Below are positions 28,154 to 36,806 of a stretch of 64,000 bases of DNA, in pieces. This DNA comes from Shewanella psychropiezotolerans. Lineage in GTDB: Bacteria > Pseudomonadota > Gammaproteobacteria > Enterobacterales > Shewanellaceae. The first letter of the stretch is position 1; every line of letters starts with the position of its first letter. The DNA is taken from contig NZ_CP041614.1 of the NCBI RefSeq assembly GCF_007197555.1, positions 2,286,001 to 2,350,000 of the forward strand. The letters run 5' to 3'. The position numbers and the translations under genes were made by a program. The notes beneath the pieces were generated by a model. It was not told the origin of the DNA. It was given only the letters and a program-made list of their open reading frames with translations, and did no database searches.

Positions 28154-28842
28154 TATTTTTCATCCTTATCATTAGGACTTTGAATCACATTTTGTCGTTT
28201 ATCCGCTTCGGCTTTATTGTCTTCATCGAGTCCGAGCGCCTCCTTGACAGTGTCAACAAGATGCATACTGTCTTCTGCCTCATCGGCTAAGGTAAAGCCT
28301 TCGGTCTTGTTTTTTACTATGGCGATGAAGAGCTCAAAAAAACGCAGAAATAGTAATCCAAAACCCAATATTAAAATGCTTTGGGATAACCACAGAGGCA
28401 CGGCTGGCTCCTCTACGTCGATACGCAAGGTGTCCCAGGCGAAATCCGGATCCAAATTTTTGATGAGTAGATTAGGTAAGTCGAGGTCTTCCATAGGGAT
28501 CCCGATTTCGTACATCTTAAGCAGGTAATCCCAGCTGCCTTTGAGAAACATAACGCAGTAAATTAGACAAATGGTGGTGGCAATCAAGCCAGCAATTTTT
28601 CTTCCTCCTTTGGGAAGCTTAGTCACAAACGCATCTACACCTATGTGAGCGCCCACTTTAACGCCATAGGACATGCCAAAGAGGACAAACCAGGCACAAA
28701 TCGTGAGTGTTAGCTCCTGTATCCAGAGAAATCCGGTATTGAAGAAAAAACGTGCTATCACCTCAATAAATACCAGTAGCGTCATCGAGGTGATCAACAG
28801 GTTAAGAAATCCCTCCTCGAAATGAGAAAATAAACGGTTCAT
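28153..28842 (-). CDS. dctQ: TRAP transporter small permease subunit DctQ
   Basis: About 229 residues from ATG 28840-28842, chosen because AAGG precedes it at good spacing; an in-frame ATG at 28902 lacks a ribosome-binding site. The four membrane helices typical of DctQ are seen (LLITSMTLLVFIEVIARFFF, LTICAWFVLFGMSYGVKVG and two more). There is an insert of about 50 residues between helices 3 and 4, and a charged cytoplasmic tail of about 55 residues rich in D, E and K. DctQ supports DctM; the extra segments are unusual for a subunit that is often only about 170 residues. Confidence 0.9.
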   Translation of the reverse strand: MNRLFSHFEEGFLNLLITSMTLLVFIEVIARFFFNTGFLWIQELTLTICAWFVLFGMSYGVKVGAHIGVDAFVTKLPKGGRKIAGLIATTICLIYCVMFLKGSWDYLLKMYEIGIPMEDLDLPNLLIKNLDPDFAWDTLRIDVEEPAVPLWLSQSILILGFGLLFLRFFELFIAIVKNKTEGFTLADEAEDSMHLVDTVKEALGLDEDNKAEADKRQNVIQSPNDKDEK

Positions 28843-28924
28843 TACAGCCTTACTCCCCTTATAGGGCGGCTCAGGCGATGGTCCACTGAGAGCCGCTTTC
28901 ATTCATTATTATTTTTGTTTTAAT

Positions 28925-29944
28925 TTACTGTTTGTTCGACTCGACGGCGGCCTGGATCAGGTCTTTGCCAATTTTAGCCTCAAACTGGGACCAAACCGGT
29001 CTCATCGATTCTACCCAGAGGTTTCTTTGCTCAGGGGTTAACTCAATGACCTTTGAGCGTTTAGAGGTGATGATAGACTCTCTGTCCTTTTTGACTTTCG
29101 CTGCGGCAATTTGGTTACCGAAAGCGATAGCTTCATCGAGTGAAGACTTGATGATTTCACGCTTGTCATCGGGTAGGCTTTTCCAGAAAGTGTTAGAGGT
29201 GACAACCATATAGTCGAGAACGCCGTGGTTACTTTCTGTGATATATCCTTGAACTTCGAAGAATTTTTTGGAATAGATATTAGACCAGGTATTCTCCTGT
29301 CCATCGATTGCACGTGTTTGTAGTAAGGTAAAAACCTCTGAGAAGGGTTTCTTTACTGGAATGGCATCCAAGGTTAAAAATTGTGCGGCTAATACATCTG
29401 ATGCCATGATCCTAAACTTCTTACCACGTGCATCAGCTGGGACTACCAATGGGCTGCTAGCTGAGAATTGTTTCATACCATTATGTAGGTAACCTAATCC
29501 GACTATGCCTTTTCTCTTCATGGCATTAAGCAGTTTCAGACCCGCATCACTCTGCTGGAAACGGTCAACTGAATCCATATTTTCAAACAGGAAGGGCAGG
29601 TCGAACAGTTGTAGTTTCTTGGTATATCGCTCGAACTTAGACAGAGAGGGAGCAACAAACTGAATATCATTGAGTAGTAGGGCTGAAATTTCGTTATTGT
29701 CGCCAAATAGCTGAGAGTTAGGGAATACATTTACCTGGTATTCACCGGGGAGTCTTTGTTCAACGAGTTCCTTAAACTTGAGTGCCATCTGGCCTTTAGG
29801 GGTATTTTTAGCTACCACATGTGAAAACTTAATTTCAACGGGGGCTGCTAGAGCATGAATGCTACTGGTTAACAGGCTCGCGACTGTGATTAGTGTTGAC
29901 AGTATTTTTAGTGGTTGTAGTTTGGCACTTGACTGACTTGTCAT
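28925..29944 (-). CDS. dctP: TRAP C4-dicarboxylate substrate-binding protein DctP
   Basis: The 339 residues start with a signal peptide ending near IHALAA. The DctP-family body follows: PVEIKFSHVVAKNTPKG, NSQLFGDNNEISALLLNDIQ, RKGIVGLGYLHNGMKQFS and the ligand-binding region FRIMASDVLAAQF, then AIDGQENTWSNIYSKKF. The conserved arginine in KFRIM would bind the carboxylate. It captures C4-dicarboxylates such as succinate, fumarate or malate in the periplasm. It is the first gene of the dctPQM operon, with AAGGGA before its ATG and a sigma-54 promoter about 75 bases upstream. Confidence 0.95.
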   Translation of the reverse strand: MTSQSSAKLQPLKILSTLITVASLLTSSIHALAAPVEIKFSHVVAKNTPKGQMALKFKELVEQRLPGEYQVNVFPNSQLFGDNNEISALLLNDIQFVAPSLSKFERYTKKLQLFDLPFLFENMDSVDRFQQSDAGLKLLNAMKRKGIVGLGYLHNGMKQFSASSPLVVPADARGKKFRIMASDVLAAQFLTLDAIPVKKPFSEVFTLLQTRAIDGQENTWSNIYSKKFFEVQGYITESNHGVLDYMVVTSNTFWKSLPDDKREIIKSSLDEAIAFGNQIAAAKVKKDRESIITSKRSKVIELTPEQRNLWVESMRPVWSQFEAKIGKDLIQAAVESNKQ

Positions 29945-30016
29945 CTTTGTCCCTTAGATTTCATTTTTATTGGTGGGATACGGCTTAGCTTCCCTGAGAA
30001 GGTTCACATAATAAAG

Positions 30017-30032
30017 AGCAAGGTATGTGCCA
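30017..30032 (-). promoter_or_regulatory. Sigma-54 promoter of dctPQM
   Basis: Read on the minus strand this is TGGCACATACCTTGCT, an exact match to the RpoN consensus TGGCAC-N5-TTGCW. It directs transcription towards dctP at 29944, giving a leader of roughly 60 bases. DctD encoded downstream is a sigma-54 activator, so the functional match is strong. Confidence 0.9.
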
Positions 30033-30131
30033 ATGATGATGTTGGCTGGTAGTTGTAATGTTATCAGTACGTTGGATAGTTGAGTTGGGGATTTGAAGTC
30101 ATTTATGTGTGATGAACCGCACAAAACAATA

Positions 30132-30163
30132 TAGCTAATGGGTGAGGAACCACCCATTAGCTA
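30132..30163 (-). terminator. Terminator after the MFS gene
   Basis: TAGCTAATGGGTG, loop AGGAAC, CACCCATTAGCTA: a perfect 13-bp stem placed 18 bp after the stop of the minus-strand MFS gene and followed on that strand by a T-rich stretch. Confidence 0.65.
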
Positions 30164-30180
30164 GTGCTGGATATAAAGAT

Positions 30181-31479
30181 TTATGCTTGTTTCTCTGTAA
30201 AGGGCCAAATCTTTGCCTTAAAGTGTCCATGGTAGAAGATGATGCCTGCCGTGAAGGTAATTGATGACCCCAATAGCAGTGCCCACTTCACATCAAACAT
30301 AGAAACCACACCGCCTATCAAGGCTGCGAGTAAGTTCCCCAGGCAGAAAATGGTCACTAGCATGCCCATCAACTTGCCTTGAGCCCGATTCTCATAGGAG
30401 TGAGAAAGATAAGAGGGGAGGAAACCGTTGTAAATGGCGATGCCGGCACCCATCAAGGCAAATGTGATCAGGTAGGTTTGATCGATAAAAAAGGGTAATG
30501 CGGCAAGAGCTGAGCCGAAAATGACGATTCCCAACAGACCCGCATGAGGGTGATCTAGTTTTCTCTGTATGATGGGGTTGATAAAAATACTCGTTAGAAT
30601 CATGCATGTAGTCAGAAATACGGTTGCCCAGCTGATATCCACAGCAAGATAGCCAAACTCTCTTACCAGATACAAGGGATAATACTCATAATAAAGATTG
30701 ACCCCCATGGTCAAGAAGAGATAGAGCAGAAAGAAACGTCTCAGATCGGGTTGCGATAGTAGAGACAGGCTTGAGCCTGTCTCGGCATTTGTGTCGCGTT
30801 TATCTAGGCTCTTAGGCAGTAAGAAATGACTGATCAGAGCGCAGATTAGACAGGCGAGTGCAGCTACCCAGAATACCATATCTATACCAGCCATAATGAG
30901 GTATCCCCCAGCCAAGGGACCGAGAAGGTAACCGCCATATCCCATAGAGCTGATCAGAGAAAAACTACGTGTTTTGTCTATGATGGGATGGAGATCGGCT
31001 GCAATTGCACGTGCAATAGAAATATTACCTTCACATAAGCCTGTTAGTAAGCGCGAGATACAGAAGAGGAGAAAATTCTCAGAAACGGCGGCAATAGCGG
31101 TTAAACTATATCCTACCGCACTGCCCAATAAGGTTAGACTTAATAATTTTCTACGGCCGTAATTATCTGATATTGCACCAATAACGCTACTGCCGATAAT
31201 AATTCCTAGTGGGTAAATCCCTAACACTATGCCTAACAGTAACTCAGAAGGTAGATTTAAGAATTGAGTTAGTGGTGAGGTCCCTTCAGCAAACAGTGGT
31301 GCCAATATCGGGTAGGGTAGGGCTATGCCGGCAACACTGATTAAGGTGACCAGTAGGGTAATTGATAGGATTTTATTGCCACTCCGTTTCTCGTTTTTTG
31401 AGTCCGAATTTATCGCTTGTAAGCACGGCTGGCTGTCCTGAAATTGACTCATATAGATAACTTTTTGGCTGAAAGTCAT
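30181..31479 (-). CDS. MFS transporter, TetA-like drug-efflux type
   Basis: The 432 residues have twelve predicted helices. The loop 2-3 motif is GAISDNYGRRKLLSLT, TM5 has GYGGYLLGPLAGGYLIMAG (motif C-like), and a hydrophilic central loop lies near SLDKRDTNAETG. The overall pattern is that of TetA/multidrug exporters, but the substrate cannot be told. The start may be 31479 or the in-frame ATG at 31452; neither has a clear ribosome-binding site. A small gene of unknown function lies 72 bp upstream on the same strand and is probably cotranscribed. Confidence 0.8.
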   Translation of the reverse strand: MTFSQKVIYMSQFQDSQPCLQAINSDSKNEKRSGNKILSITLLVTLISVAGIALPYPILAPLFAEGTSPLTQFLNLPSELLLGIVLGIYPLGIIIGSSVIGAISDNYGRRKLLSLTLLGSAVGYSLTAIAAVSENFLLFCISRLLTGLCEGNISIARAIAADLHPIIDKTRSFSLISSMGYGGYLLGPLAGGYLIMAGIDMVFWVAALACLICALISHFLLPKSLDKRDTNAETGSSLSLLSQPDLRRFFLLYLFLTMGVNLYYEYYPLYLVREFGYLAVDISWATVFLTTCMILTSIFINPIIQRKLDHPHAGLLGIVIFGSALAALPFFIDQTYLITFALMGAGIAIYNGFLPSYLSHSYENRAQGKLMGMLVTIFCLGNLLAALIGGVVSMFDVKWALLLGSSITFTAGIIFYHGHFKAKIWPFTEKQA

Positions 31480-31551
31480 TTTACTATTGCATCAAAAACA
31501 GGTTAAGTAAAGTCATTGCTTTACTTAATTGTGAGTGAGAGCCGTTATTGG

Positions 31552-31779
31552 TTATTTTTCAGGGTTGATTCGTTTGGAGATAGCGTCACTCGGGAGTAAT
31601 TCTAAATGGCCCAGTTCGTCGAAATACCAGCCAGTGATAAATCCTTTCTGTCTCATGCTGACGAGATTTTGCATGACTTCTTTCGCTTCAACTAACGCAG
31701 AGGCTTCATCGCAGTTATGAGTTAGCTTAAGGTAAGCTGCTATGCTGCTCAGGGAGGCGGATTGACTGACATCTGCCAT
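31552..31779 (-). CDS. Small conserved-looking protein of unknown function
   Basis: A 75-residue soluble protein without signal peptide or membrane segment, predicted mostly helical (SSIAAYLKLTHNCDEASALVEAKEVMQNLV), followed by a short beta-like part (GFITGWYFDELGHLELLP). I do not recognise the family. Its composition and position, in the same direction as and just upstream of the MFS gene, support a real gene. No ribosome-binding site better than a weak GAG is seen. Confidence 0.5.
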   Translation of the reverse strand: MADVSQSASLSSIAAYLKLTHNCDEASALVEAKEVMQNLVSMRQKGFITGWYFDELGHLELLPSDAISKRINPEK

Positions 31780-31989
31780 AGGATAGATCTCAATTTATGT
31801 TATATCTGAAGAATAGTTGAACTTAGGTAGAATGGGGCTGAAATGGCTTTCATATCGGGAAATATTATAGCGACTAGCTGTGTTATTCGATAAATAAAGG
31901 TCATCGAAATTAGCTGTAGAAATTCGATTCTATATTAATTTTTTAACGGGATTAATTATGAGGGATTTACAATTTGGATAGGCTGAAAA

Positions 31990-32065
31990 TGGTGGTCGAT
32001 ACTGGGCTCGAACCAGTGACCCCCTCCTTGTAAGGGAGGTGCTCTCCCAGCTGAGCTAATCGACC
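31990..32065 (-). tRNA. tRNA-Val(UAC), copy 6 of 6 in transcription order
   Basis: A full cloverleaf on the minus strand: GGTCGATTAGCTCAGCTGGG start, anticodon loop CTTACAA (UAC), T-arm GGTTCGAGCC, and discriminator A with encoded CCA. It is the last gene of the array. Confidence 0.97.
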
Positions 32066-32127
32066 TGGGACTTTCATTTTGTACTGCGTATTTTCTTAAT
32101 CACTTATGCTTATAAGAGGTAAGAAAA

Positions 32128-32203
32128 TGGTGGTCGATACTGGGCTCGAACCAGTGACCCCCTCCTTGTAAGGGAGGTGCTCTCCCAGCTGAGCTAATCG
32201 ACC
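32128..32203 (-). tRNA. tRNA-Val(UAC), copy 5
   Basis: Identical in sequence to the other copies, with anticodon UAC and encoded CCA. It is separated from its neighbours by a repeated spacer of 62 bases containing TTAATCACTTATGCTTATAA. Confidence 0.97.
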
Positions 32204-32265
32204 TGGGACTTTCATTTTGTACTGCGTATTTTCTTAATCACTTATGCTTATAAGAGGTAAGAAAA

Positions 32266-32341
32266 TGGTGGTCGATACTGGGCTCGAACCAGTGACCCCC
32301 TCCTTGTAAGGGAGGTGCTCTCCCAGCTGAGCTAATCGACC
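32266..32341 (-). tRNA. tRNA-Val(UAC), copy 4
   Basis: Same 76-base gene with anticodon UAC and encoded CCA. The spacer is repeated almost without change. Confidence 0.97.
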
Positions 32342-32404
32342 TGGGACTTTCATTTTGTACTGTGTATTTTCTTAATCACTTACTCTTAATAAGAGGTAAG
32401 AAAA

Positions 32405-32480
32405 TGGTGGTCGATACTGGGCTCGAACCAGTGACCCCCTCCTTGTAAGGGAGGTGCTCTCCCAGCTGAGCTAATCGACC
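32405..32480 (-). tRNA. tRNA-Val(UAC), copy 3
   Basis: Same 76-base gene with anticodon UAC and encoded CCA. The spacer has one extra base and two substitutions. Confidence 0.97.
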
Positions 32481-32543
32481 TGGGACTTTCATTTTGTACT
32501 GTGTATTTTCTTAATCACTTATTCTTAATAAGAGGTAAGAAAA

Positions 32544-32619
32544 TGGTGGTCGATACTGGGCTCGAACCAGTGACCCCCTCCTTGTAAGGGAGGTGCTCTC
32601 CCAGCTGAGCTAATCGACC
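32544..32619 (-). tRNA. tRNA-Val(UAC), copy 2
   Basis: Same 76-base gene with anticodon UAC and encoded CCA. Confidence 0.97.
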
Positions 32620-32682
32620 TGGGACTTTCATTTTGCACTGCGTATTTTCTTAATCACTTATGCTTATAAGAGGTAAGAAATA

Positions 32683-32758
32683 TGGTGGTCGATACTGGGC
32701 TCGAACCAGTGACCCCCTCCTTGTAAGGGAGGTGCTCTCCCAGCTGAGCTAATCGACC
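32683..32758 (-). tRNA. tRNA-Val(UAC), copy 1 (promoter-proximal)
   Basis: Same 76-base gene with anticodon UAC and encoded CCA. The array promoter lies 17 bases further upstream. Confidence 0.97.
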
Positions 32759-32774
32759 TCGCTGTGTGGGCCGT

Positions 32775-32802
32775 ATTATAGGGGGGAACGATTTTGTGTC
32801 AA
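32775..32802 (-). promoter_or_regulatory. Sigma-70 promoter of the tRNA-Val array
   Basis: On the minus strand: TTGACA, a 16-base spacer, TATAAT. Both hexamers match the consensus exactly. A GC-rich discriminator (ACGGCCC) follows, as expected for a stringently controlled stable-RNA promoter. Confidence 0.85.
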
Positions 32803-33286
32803 CGATTTTTTAGATAAAAACGCGTGTCCGGTGTTATTTTACACTGACTGGTGCATTGTTGCTCAAAGTGAGCTTGTGATGGAGATAAATCATTCAAATC
32901 ACTAGCCGTTAGCTCCTTGTTATATTGAAATGAAGCGCTGACTGCTTACATATAATGGCTTCTAGCCATGTGGATACTTAGCTGAACAATGTATTTAGAT
33001 ACTCACCTTGATGGCGATGACTTGAATTTTCATTGAATCGAATGCTCCCATCTTTTTTAGGGGGAATATCAAACTAATTCCCTCTGTTTTAATTTATTTT
33101 ACGTCTATATACAGAACTAGGTCTAAATAAAAGCAGAAAGCTAGATAAAGACGACATAATCTAGCTGCGGAATACGCTTCTCAGCACTTGGTAATGTCCA
33201 TGAGGCTGTTTGGCTGTTAGAATATGCGCCACATTCATTGGTACAGTCTAGAATTTAGGCTTTTCTATAATAGGTTAGTGTCCATT
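32803..33286. other. Intergenic region between divergent tRNA-Val array and gltX
   Basis: About 480 bases without a recognisable gene or strong hairpin. The part just before gltX must hold its promoter, but I cannot assign one with confidence. Confidence 0.5.
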
Positions 33287-34696
33287 ATGACAACTAAGAC
33301 GCGTTTTGCTCCAAGTCCTACCGGTTTTTTACATGTCGGTGGTGCTCGTACTGCTCTTTATTCATGGCTATATGCTCGTGCCAACAGTGGTGAGTTCGTT
33401 CTTCGCATTGAAGATACCGACATTGAACGTTCGACACCTGAAGCATGCCAGGCAATTCTCGACGGAATGGAGTGGTTAGGGCTGAATTGGGAACATGGGC
33501 CTTATTACCAGACGAAACGTTTCGATCGTTACAATGAGATCATCGCTCAGATGTTAGAAAAGGGCAGTGCTTATAAGTGTTATTGTTCACGTGAGCGCAT
33601 CGAGAAGATGCGTGAAGAGCAGGCCGAGAAAGGCGAGAGTCAAAAGTATGATGGACGCTGTCGCGATCTGGCTCCCCGAAACACGGATGAGCCTTTTGTT
33701 ATTCGATTTAAAAACCCGAAAGAGGGCAGTGTAGTATTTGACGATCATGTTCGTGGTCGAATTGAAATCGCTAACGCTGAGCTCGATGATCTCATCATCG
33801 CGCGTACAGAAGGAACGCCTACCTATAACTTCTGTGTTGTAGTTGATGATTGGGATATGGGGATCACTTGTGTTGTTCGCGGCGAAGACCATATAAATAA
33901 CACTCCTCGTCAAATCAACATTCTTAAAGCATTAGGTGCCCCAATTCCTGAATATGCACATGTTGCTATGATTTTAGGTGATGATGGTGCCAAACTTTCT
34001 AAGCGTCATGGTGCAGTTGGTGTCATGCAATATCGTGATGATGGCTTCTTGCCTGAAGCGCTACTTAACTATCTAGTGCGCTTAGGTTGGTCACATGGCG
34101 ATCAAGAGATATTCTCTATCGATGAGATGAAGCAACTCTTTAAGCTAGAAGATATCAATAAGGCCGCTTCGGCATTTAATACCGATAAGTTGATTTGGTT
34201 GAATCAACACTACATAAAAGAACTTGATCCAGTTTATGTCGCCAAGCAACTAGAGTGGCACATGACAGATCAAAGTATCGATATCAGTAATGGTCCTGTG
34301 TTATCAGATGTGGTCACTGCTTTGGCAGAACGTGCAAAAACATTGAAGGAAATGGCAGCATCGAGTCGTTACTTCTTTGAAGATTTTGCCGAGTTTGATG
34401 CGACGGCGGCTAAAAAGCACCTTAGAGGGGTTGCTATGGAGCCGCTGCAACTCGTTCAGAAGAAATTGGCTGAGCTAAATGAGTGGACCTTAGAAGGAAT
34501 CCATCAAGCAATTGAAGATACAGCTGCTGAATTAGAAGTCGGAATGGGCAAAGTTGGTATGCCTTTACGTGTAGCGGTTACAGGAGCAGGAATGTCTCCC
34601 GCTGTTGATTTGACCTTATTCTTGGTTGGAAAGGCTCGTTGCGAGCAAAGAATCTCCAAAGCGATTGAATTTGTAGCAAATAGAATAAATTCCTAA
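33287..34696 (+). CDS. gltX: Glutamyl-tRNA synthetase
   Basis: With ATG 33287 the protein has 469 residues, like E. coli GltX (471). The class I signature HVGG is in [19 protein letters not shown], zinc-type cysteines in [26 protein letters not shown] follows, and the KMSKS-like loop is AKLSKRHGA. It charges tRNA-Glu with glutamate in the cytoplasm. It is directly followed by a stable-RNA promoter and an array with eight tRNA-Glu genes, its own substrate. The in-frame ATG at 33224 would add an atypical 21-residue N-terminus. Confidence 0.97.
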   Translation: MTTKTRFAPSPTGFLHVGGARTALYSWLYARANSGEFVLRIEDTDIERSTPEACQAILDGMEWLGLNWEHGPYYQTKRFDRYNEIIAQMLEKGSAYKCYCSRERIEKMREEQAEKGESQKYDGRCRDLAPRNTDEPFVIRFKNPKEGSVVFDDHVRGRIEIANAELDDLIIARTEGTPTYNFCVVVDDWDMGITCVVRGEDHINNTPRQINILKALGAPIPEYAHVAMILGDDGAKLSKRHGAVGVMQYRDDGFLPEALLNYLVRLGWSHGDQEIFSIDEMKQLFKLEDINKAASAFNTDKLIWLNQHYIKELDPVYVAKQLEWHMTDQSIDISNGPVLSDVVTALAERAKTLKEMAASSRYFFEDFAEFDATAAKKHLRGVAMEPLQLVQKKLAELNEWTLEGIHQAIEDTAAELEVGMGKVGMPLRVAVTGAGMSPAVDLTLFLVGKARCEQRISKAIEFVANRINS

Positions 34697-34704
34697 AAAA
34701 CGAG

Positions 34705-34733
34705 TTGACACTTTTGGGTGTGCTGCATAGAAT
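34705..34733 (+). promoter_or_regulatory. Sigma-70 promoter of the tRNA-Ala/Glu array
   Basis: TTGACA, a 17-base spacer, TAGAAT, then the GC-rich discriminator GCGCCACGC. It begins nine bases after the gltX stop. The form is typical of growth-rate-regulated tRNA/rRNA promoters. Confidence 0.8.
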
Positions 34734-34807
34734 GCGCCACGCACTTGAGACACAACGAAGTAAAAGCTTAGTAGCGTACTCAAAAGTGTAGTTTTATCGT
34801 TAAGTGA

Positions 34808-34883
34808 GGGGCCTTAGCTCAGCTGGGAGAGCGCAACACTGGCAGTGTTGAGGTCAGCGGTTCGATCCCGCTAGGCTCCACCA
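34808..34883 (+). tRNA. tRNA-Ala(GGC), copy 1
   Basis: GGGGCCTTAGCTCAGCTGGG start, anticodon loop CTGGCAG (GGC), T-arm GGTTCGATCC and encoded CCA. The acceptor stem has the G3:U70 pair that identifies tRNA-Ala. Confidence 0.97.
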
Positions 34884-35033
34884 TTTAACGCACACTCTTC
34901 TTAATAGAGTCTAAACAATAAGAACCTACCCCAGCGTCTAGTGGGAGTAAGTAGATCAAGTCTGAGTCCTTAGCCTTTGATTCAAACTTATAGACAACTC
35001 TTTATTTGTAGAGTTTAAAGAACAAATGTCCGG

Positions 35034-35109
35034 GTCCCCTTCGTCTAGAGGCCTAGGACACCGCCCTTTCACGGCGGTAACAGGGGTTCGAATCCCCTAG
35101 GGGATACCA
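35034..35109 (+). tRNA. tRNA-Glu(UUC), copy 1
   Basis: GTCCCCTTCGTCTAGAGGCC start, anticodon loop CTTTCAC (UUC), T-arm GGTTCGAATCC and encoded CCA. The acceptor end AGGGGAT gives a G1:U72 wobble pair. Confidence 0.97.
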
Positions 35110-35258
35110 ATATTCTTATTTAACTGATAATTGCTTCGGTTAGATGTGAAAGACTCAGTTAATGTAAAAAATGAGTCGACATGTACCGCTCTTACTCACG
35201 CCTTTGAGTACTAGCCTACAAGCTCTTTTTTACTAGAGTCTAAACAAGTAAGTCCAGG

Positions 35259-35350
35259 GTCCCCTTCGTCTAGAGGGAACAAGACTAGGACACCGCGCAG
35301 TAGTTTCTTATAGAAAGTACGGTGGTAACAGAGGTTCGAATCCATAGCCT
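35259..35350 (+). pseudogene. Degenerate tRNA-Glu-like gene, copy A
   Basis: It begins exactly like tRNA-Glu (GTCCCCTTCGTCTAGAGG). It then has an insert GAACAAGA in the D arm, and the anticodon loop is replaced by a 24-base loop holding TTTCTTATAGAAA between an intact CACCG/CGGTG stem. The T-arm motif GGTTCGAATCC is present but its stem no longer pairs, and the 3' acceptor strand and CCA are gone (CATAGCCTTCGG). It cannot be a normal tRNA. Confidence 0.75.
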
Positions 35351-35408
35351 TCGGAATTGAACTTATAGACAACTCTTTATTTGCAGAGTTTAAAGAACAA
35401 ATGTCCGG

Positions 35409-35484
35409 GTCCCCTTCGTCTAGAGGCCTAGGACACCGCCCTTTCACGGCGGTAACAGGGGTTCGAATCCCCTAGGGGATACCA
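35409..35484 (+). tRNA. tRNA-Glu(UUC), copy 2
   Basis: Identical to copy 1: anticodon UUC, encoded CCA. It begins 150 bases after the start of pseudogene copy A. Confidence 0.97.
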
Positions 35485-35632
35485 ATATTCTTATTTAACT
35501 GATAATTGCTTCGGTTAGATGTGAAAGACTCAGCTAATGTAAAAAATGAGTCGACATGTACCGCTCTTGCTCATGCCTTTGAGTACTAGCCTATAAGCTC
35601 TTTTTTACTAGAGTCTAAACAAGTAAGTCCGG

Positions 35633-35708
35633 GTCCCCTTCGTCTAGAGGCCTAGGACACCGCCCTTTCACGGCGGTAACAGGGGTTCGAATCCCCTAGG
35701 GGATACCA
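35633..35708 (+). tRNA. tRNA-Glu(UUC), copy 3
   Basis: Identical tRNA-Glu gene with anticodon UUC and encoded CCA. Confidence 0.97.
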
Positions 35709-35857
35709 ATATTCTTATTTAACTGATAATTGCTTCGGTTAGATGTGAAAGACTCAGTTAATGTAAAAAATGAGTCGACATGTACCGCTCTTACTCACGC
35801 CTTTGAGTATTAGCCTATAAGCTCTTTTTTACTAGAGTCTAAACAAGTAAGTCTAGG

Positions 35858-35951
35858 GTCCCCTTCCGTCTAGAGGGAACAAGACTAGGACACCGCGCAG
35901 TAGTTTCTTATAGAAAGTACGGTGGTAACAGAGGTTCGAATCCATAGCCTT
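35858..35951 (+). pseudogene. Degenerate tRNA-Glu-like gene, copy B
   Basis: Same structure as copy A, including the D-arm insert and the TTTCTTATAGAAA loop, with one extra C (CCTTCCGTC). It is 225 bases from the preceding tRNA-Glu and 151 bases from the following one, the same spacing as copy A. Confidence 0.75.
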
Positions 35952-36008
35952 CGGAATTGAACTTATAGACAACTCTTTATTTGTAGAGTTTAAAGAACAA
36001 ATGTCCGG

Positions 36009-36084
36009 GTCCCCTTCGTCTAGAGGCCTAGGACACCGCCCTTTCACGGCGGTAACAGGGGTTCGAATCCCCTAGGGGATACCA
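36009..36084 (+). tRNA. tRNA-Glu(UUC), copy 4
   Basis: Identical tRNA-Glu gene with anticodon UUC and encoded CCA. Confidence 0.97.
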
Positions 36085-36232
36085 ATATTCTTATTTAACT
36101 GATAATTGCTTCGGTTAGATGTGAAAGACTCAGCTAATGTAAAAAATGAGTCGACATGTACCGCTCTTACTCATGCCTTTGAGTACTAGCCTATAAGCTC
36201 TTTTTTACTAGAGTCTAAACAAGTAAGTCCGG

Positions 36233-36325
36233 GTCCCCTTCGTCTAGAGGGAACAAGACTAGGACACCGCGCAGTAGTTTCTTATAAAAAGTACGGTGGT
36301 AACAGAGGTTCGAATCCATAGCCTT
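36233..36325 (+). pseudogene. Degenerate tRNA-Glu-like gene, copy C
   Basis: Same as copies A and B, except that the inner loop reads TTTCTTATAAAAA (one G to A change), which weakens its small hairpin. Confidence 0.75.
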
Positions 36326-36382
36326 CGGAATTGAACTTATAGACAACTCTTTATTTGTAGAGTTTAAAGAACAAATGTCCGG

Positions 36383-36458
36383 GTCCCCTTCGTCTAGAGG
36401 CCTAGGACACCGCCCTTTCACGGCGGTAACAGGGGTTCGAATCCCCTAGGGGATACCA
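36383..36458 (+). tRNA. tRNA-Glu(UUC), copy 5
   Basis: Identical tRNA-Glu gene with anticodon UUC and encoded CCA. The spacer type changes after this gene to one with TTGACTTTTTGTCAAAACAC. Confidence 0.97.
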
Positions 36459-36593
36459 ATTTTTCTTGTTTTTTGACTTTTTGTCAAAACACTTGGAAAG
36501 CACCCAGTTAGGGTTAAATGTACCGCTTTTACTCACGCCTTTGAGTACTAGCCTATAAGCTCTTTTTACTAGAGTCTAAACAAGTAAGTCCGG

Positions 36594-36669
36594 GTCCCCT
36601 TCGTCTAGAGGCCTAGGACACCGCCCTTTCACGGCGGTAACAGGGGTTCGAATCCCCTAGGGGATACCA
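36594..36669 (+). tRNA. tRNA-Glu(UUC), copy 6
   Basis: Identical tRNA-Glu gene with anticodon UUC and encoded CCA, in the more regular 211-213-base repeat that ends the array. Confidence 0.97.
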
Positions 36670-36806
36670 ATTTTTCTTGTGTTTTGACTTTTTGTCAAAA
36701 CACTTGGAAAGCACCCAGTTAGGGTTAAATGTACCGCTTTTACTCACGCCTTTGAGTACTAGCCTATAAGCTCTTTTTTACTAGAGTCTAAACAAGTAAG
36801 TCCAGG

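Noticed and set aside
35211..36421. Repeated minus-strand reading frames beginning MKGRCPRPLDEGDPD over the tRNA-Glu array
   Set aside because: They are antisense to tRNA-Glu genes and pseudogenes and are repeated only because the tRNAs are. They are not protein genes.
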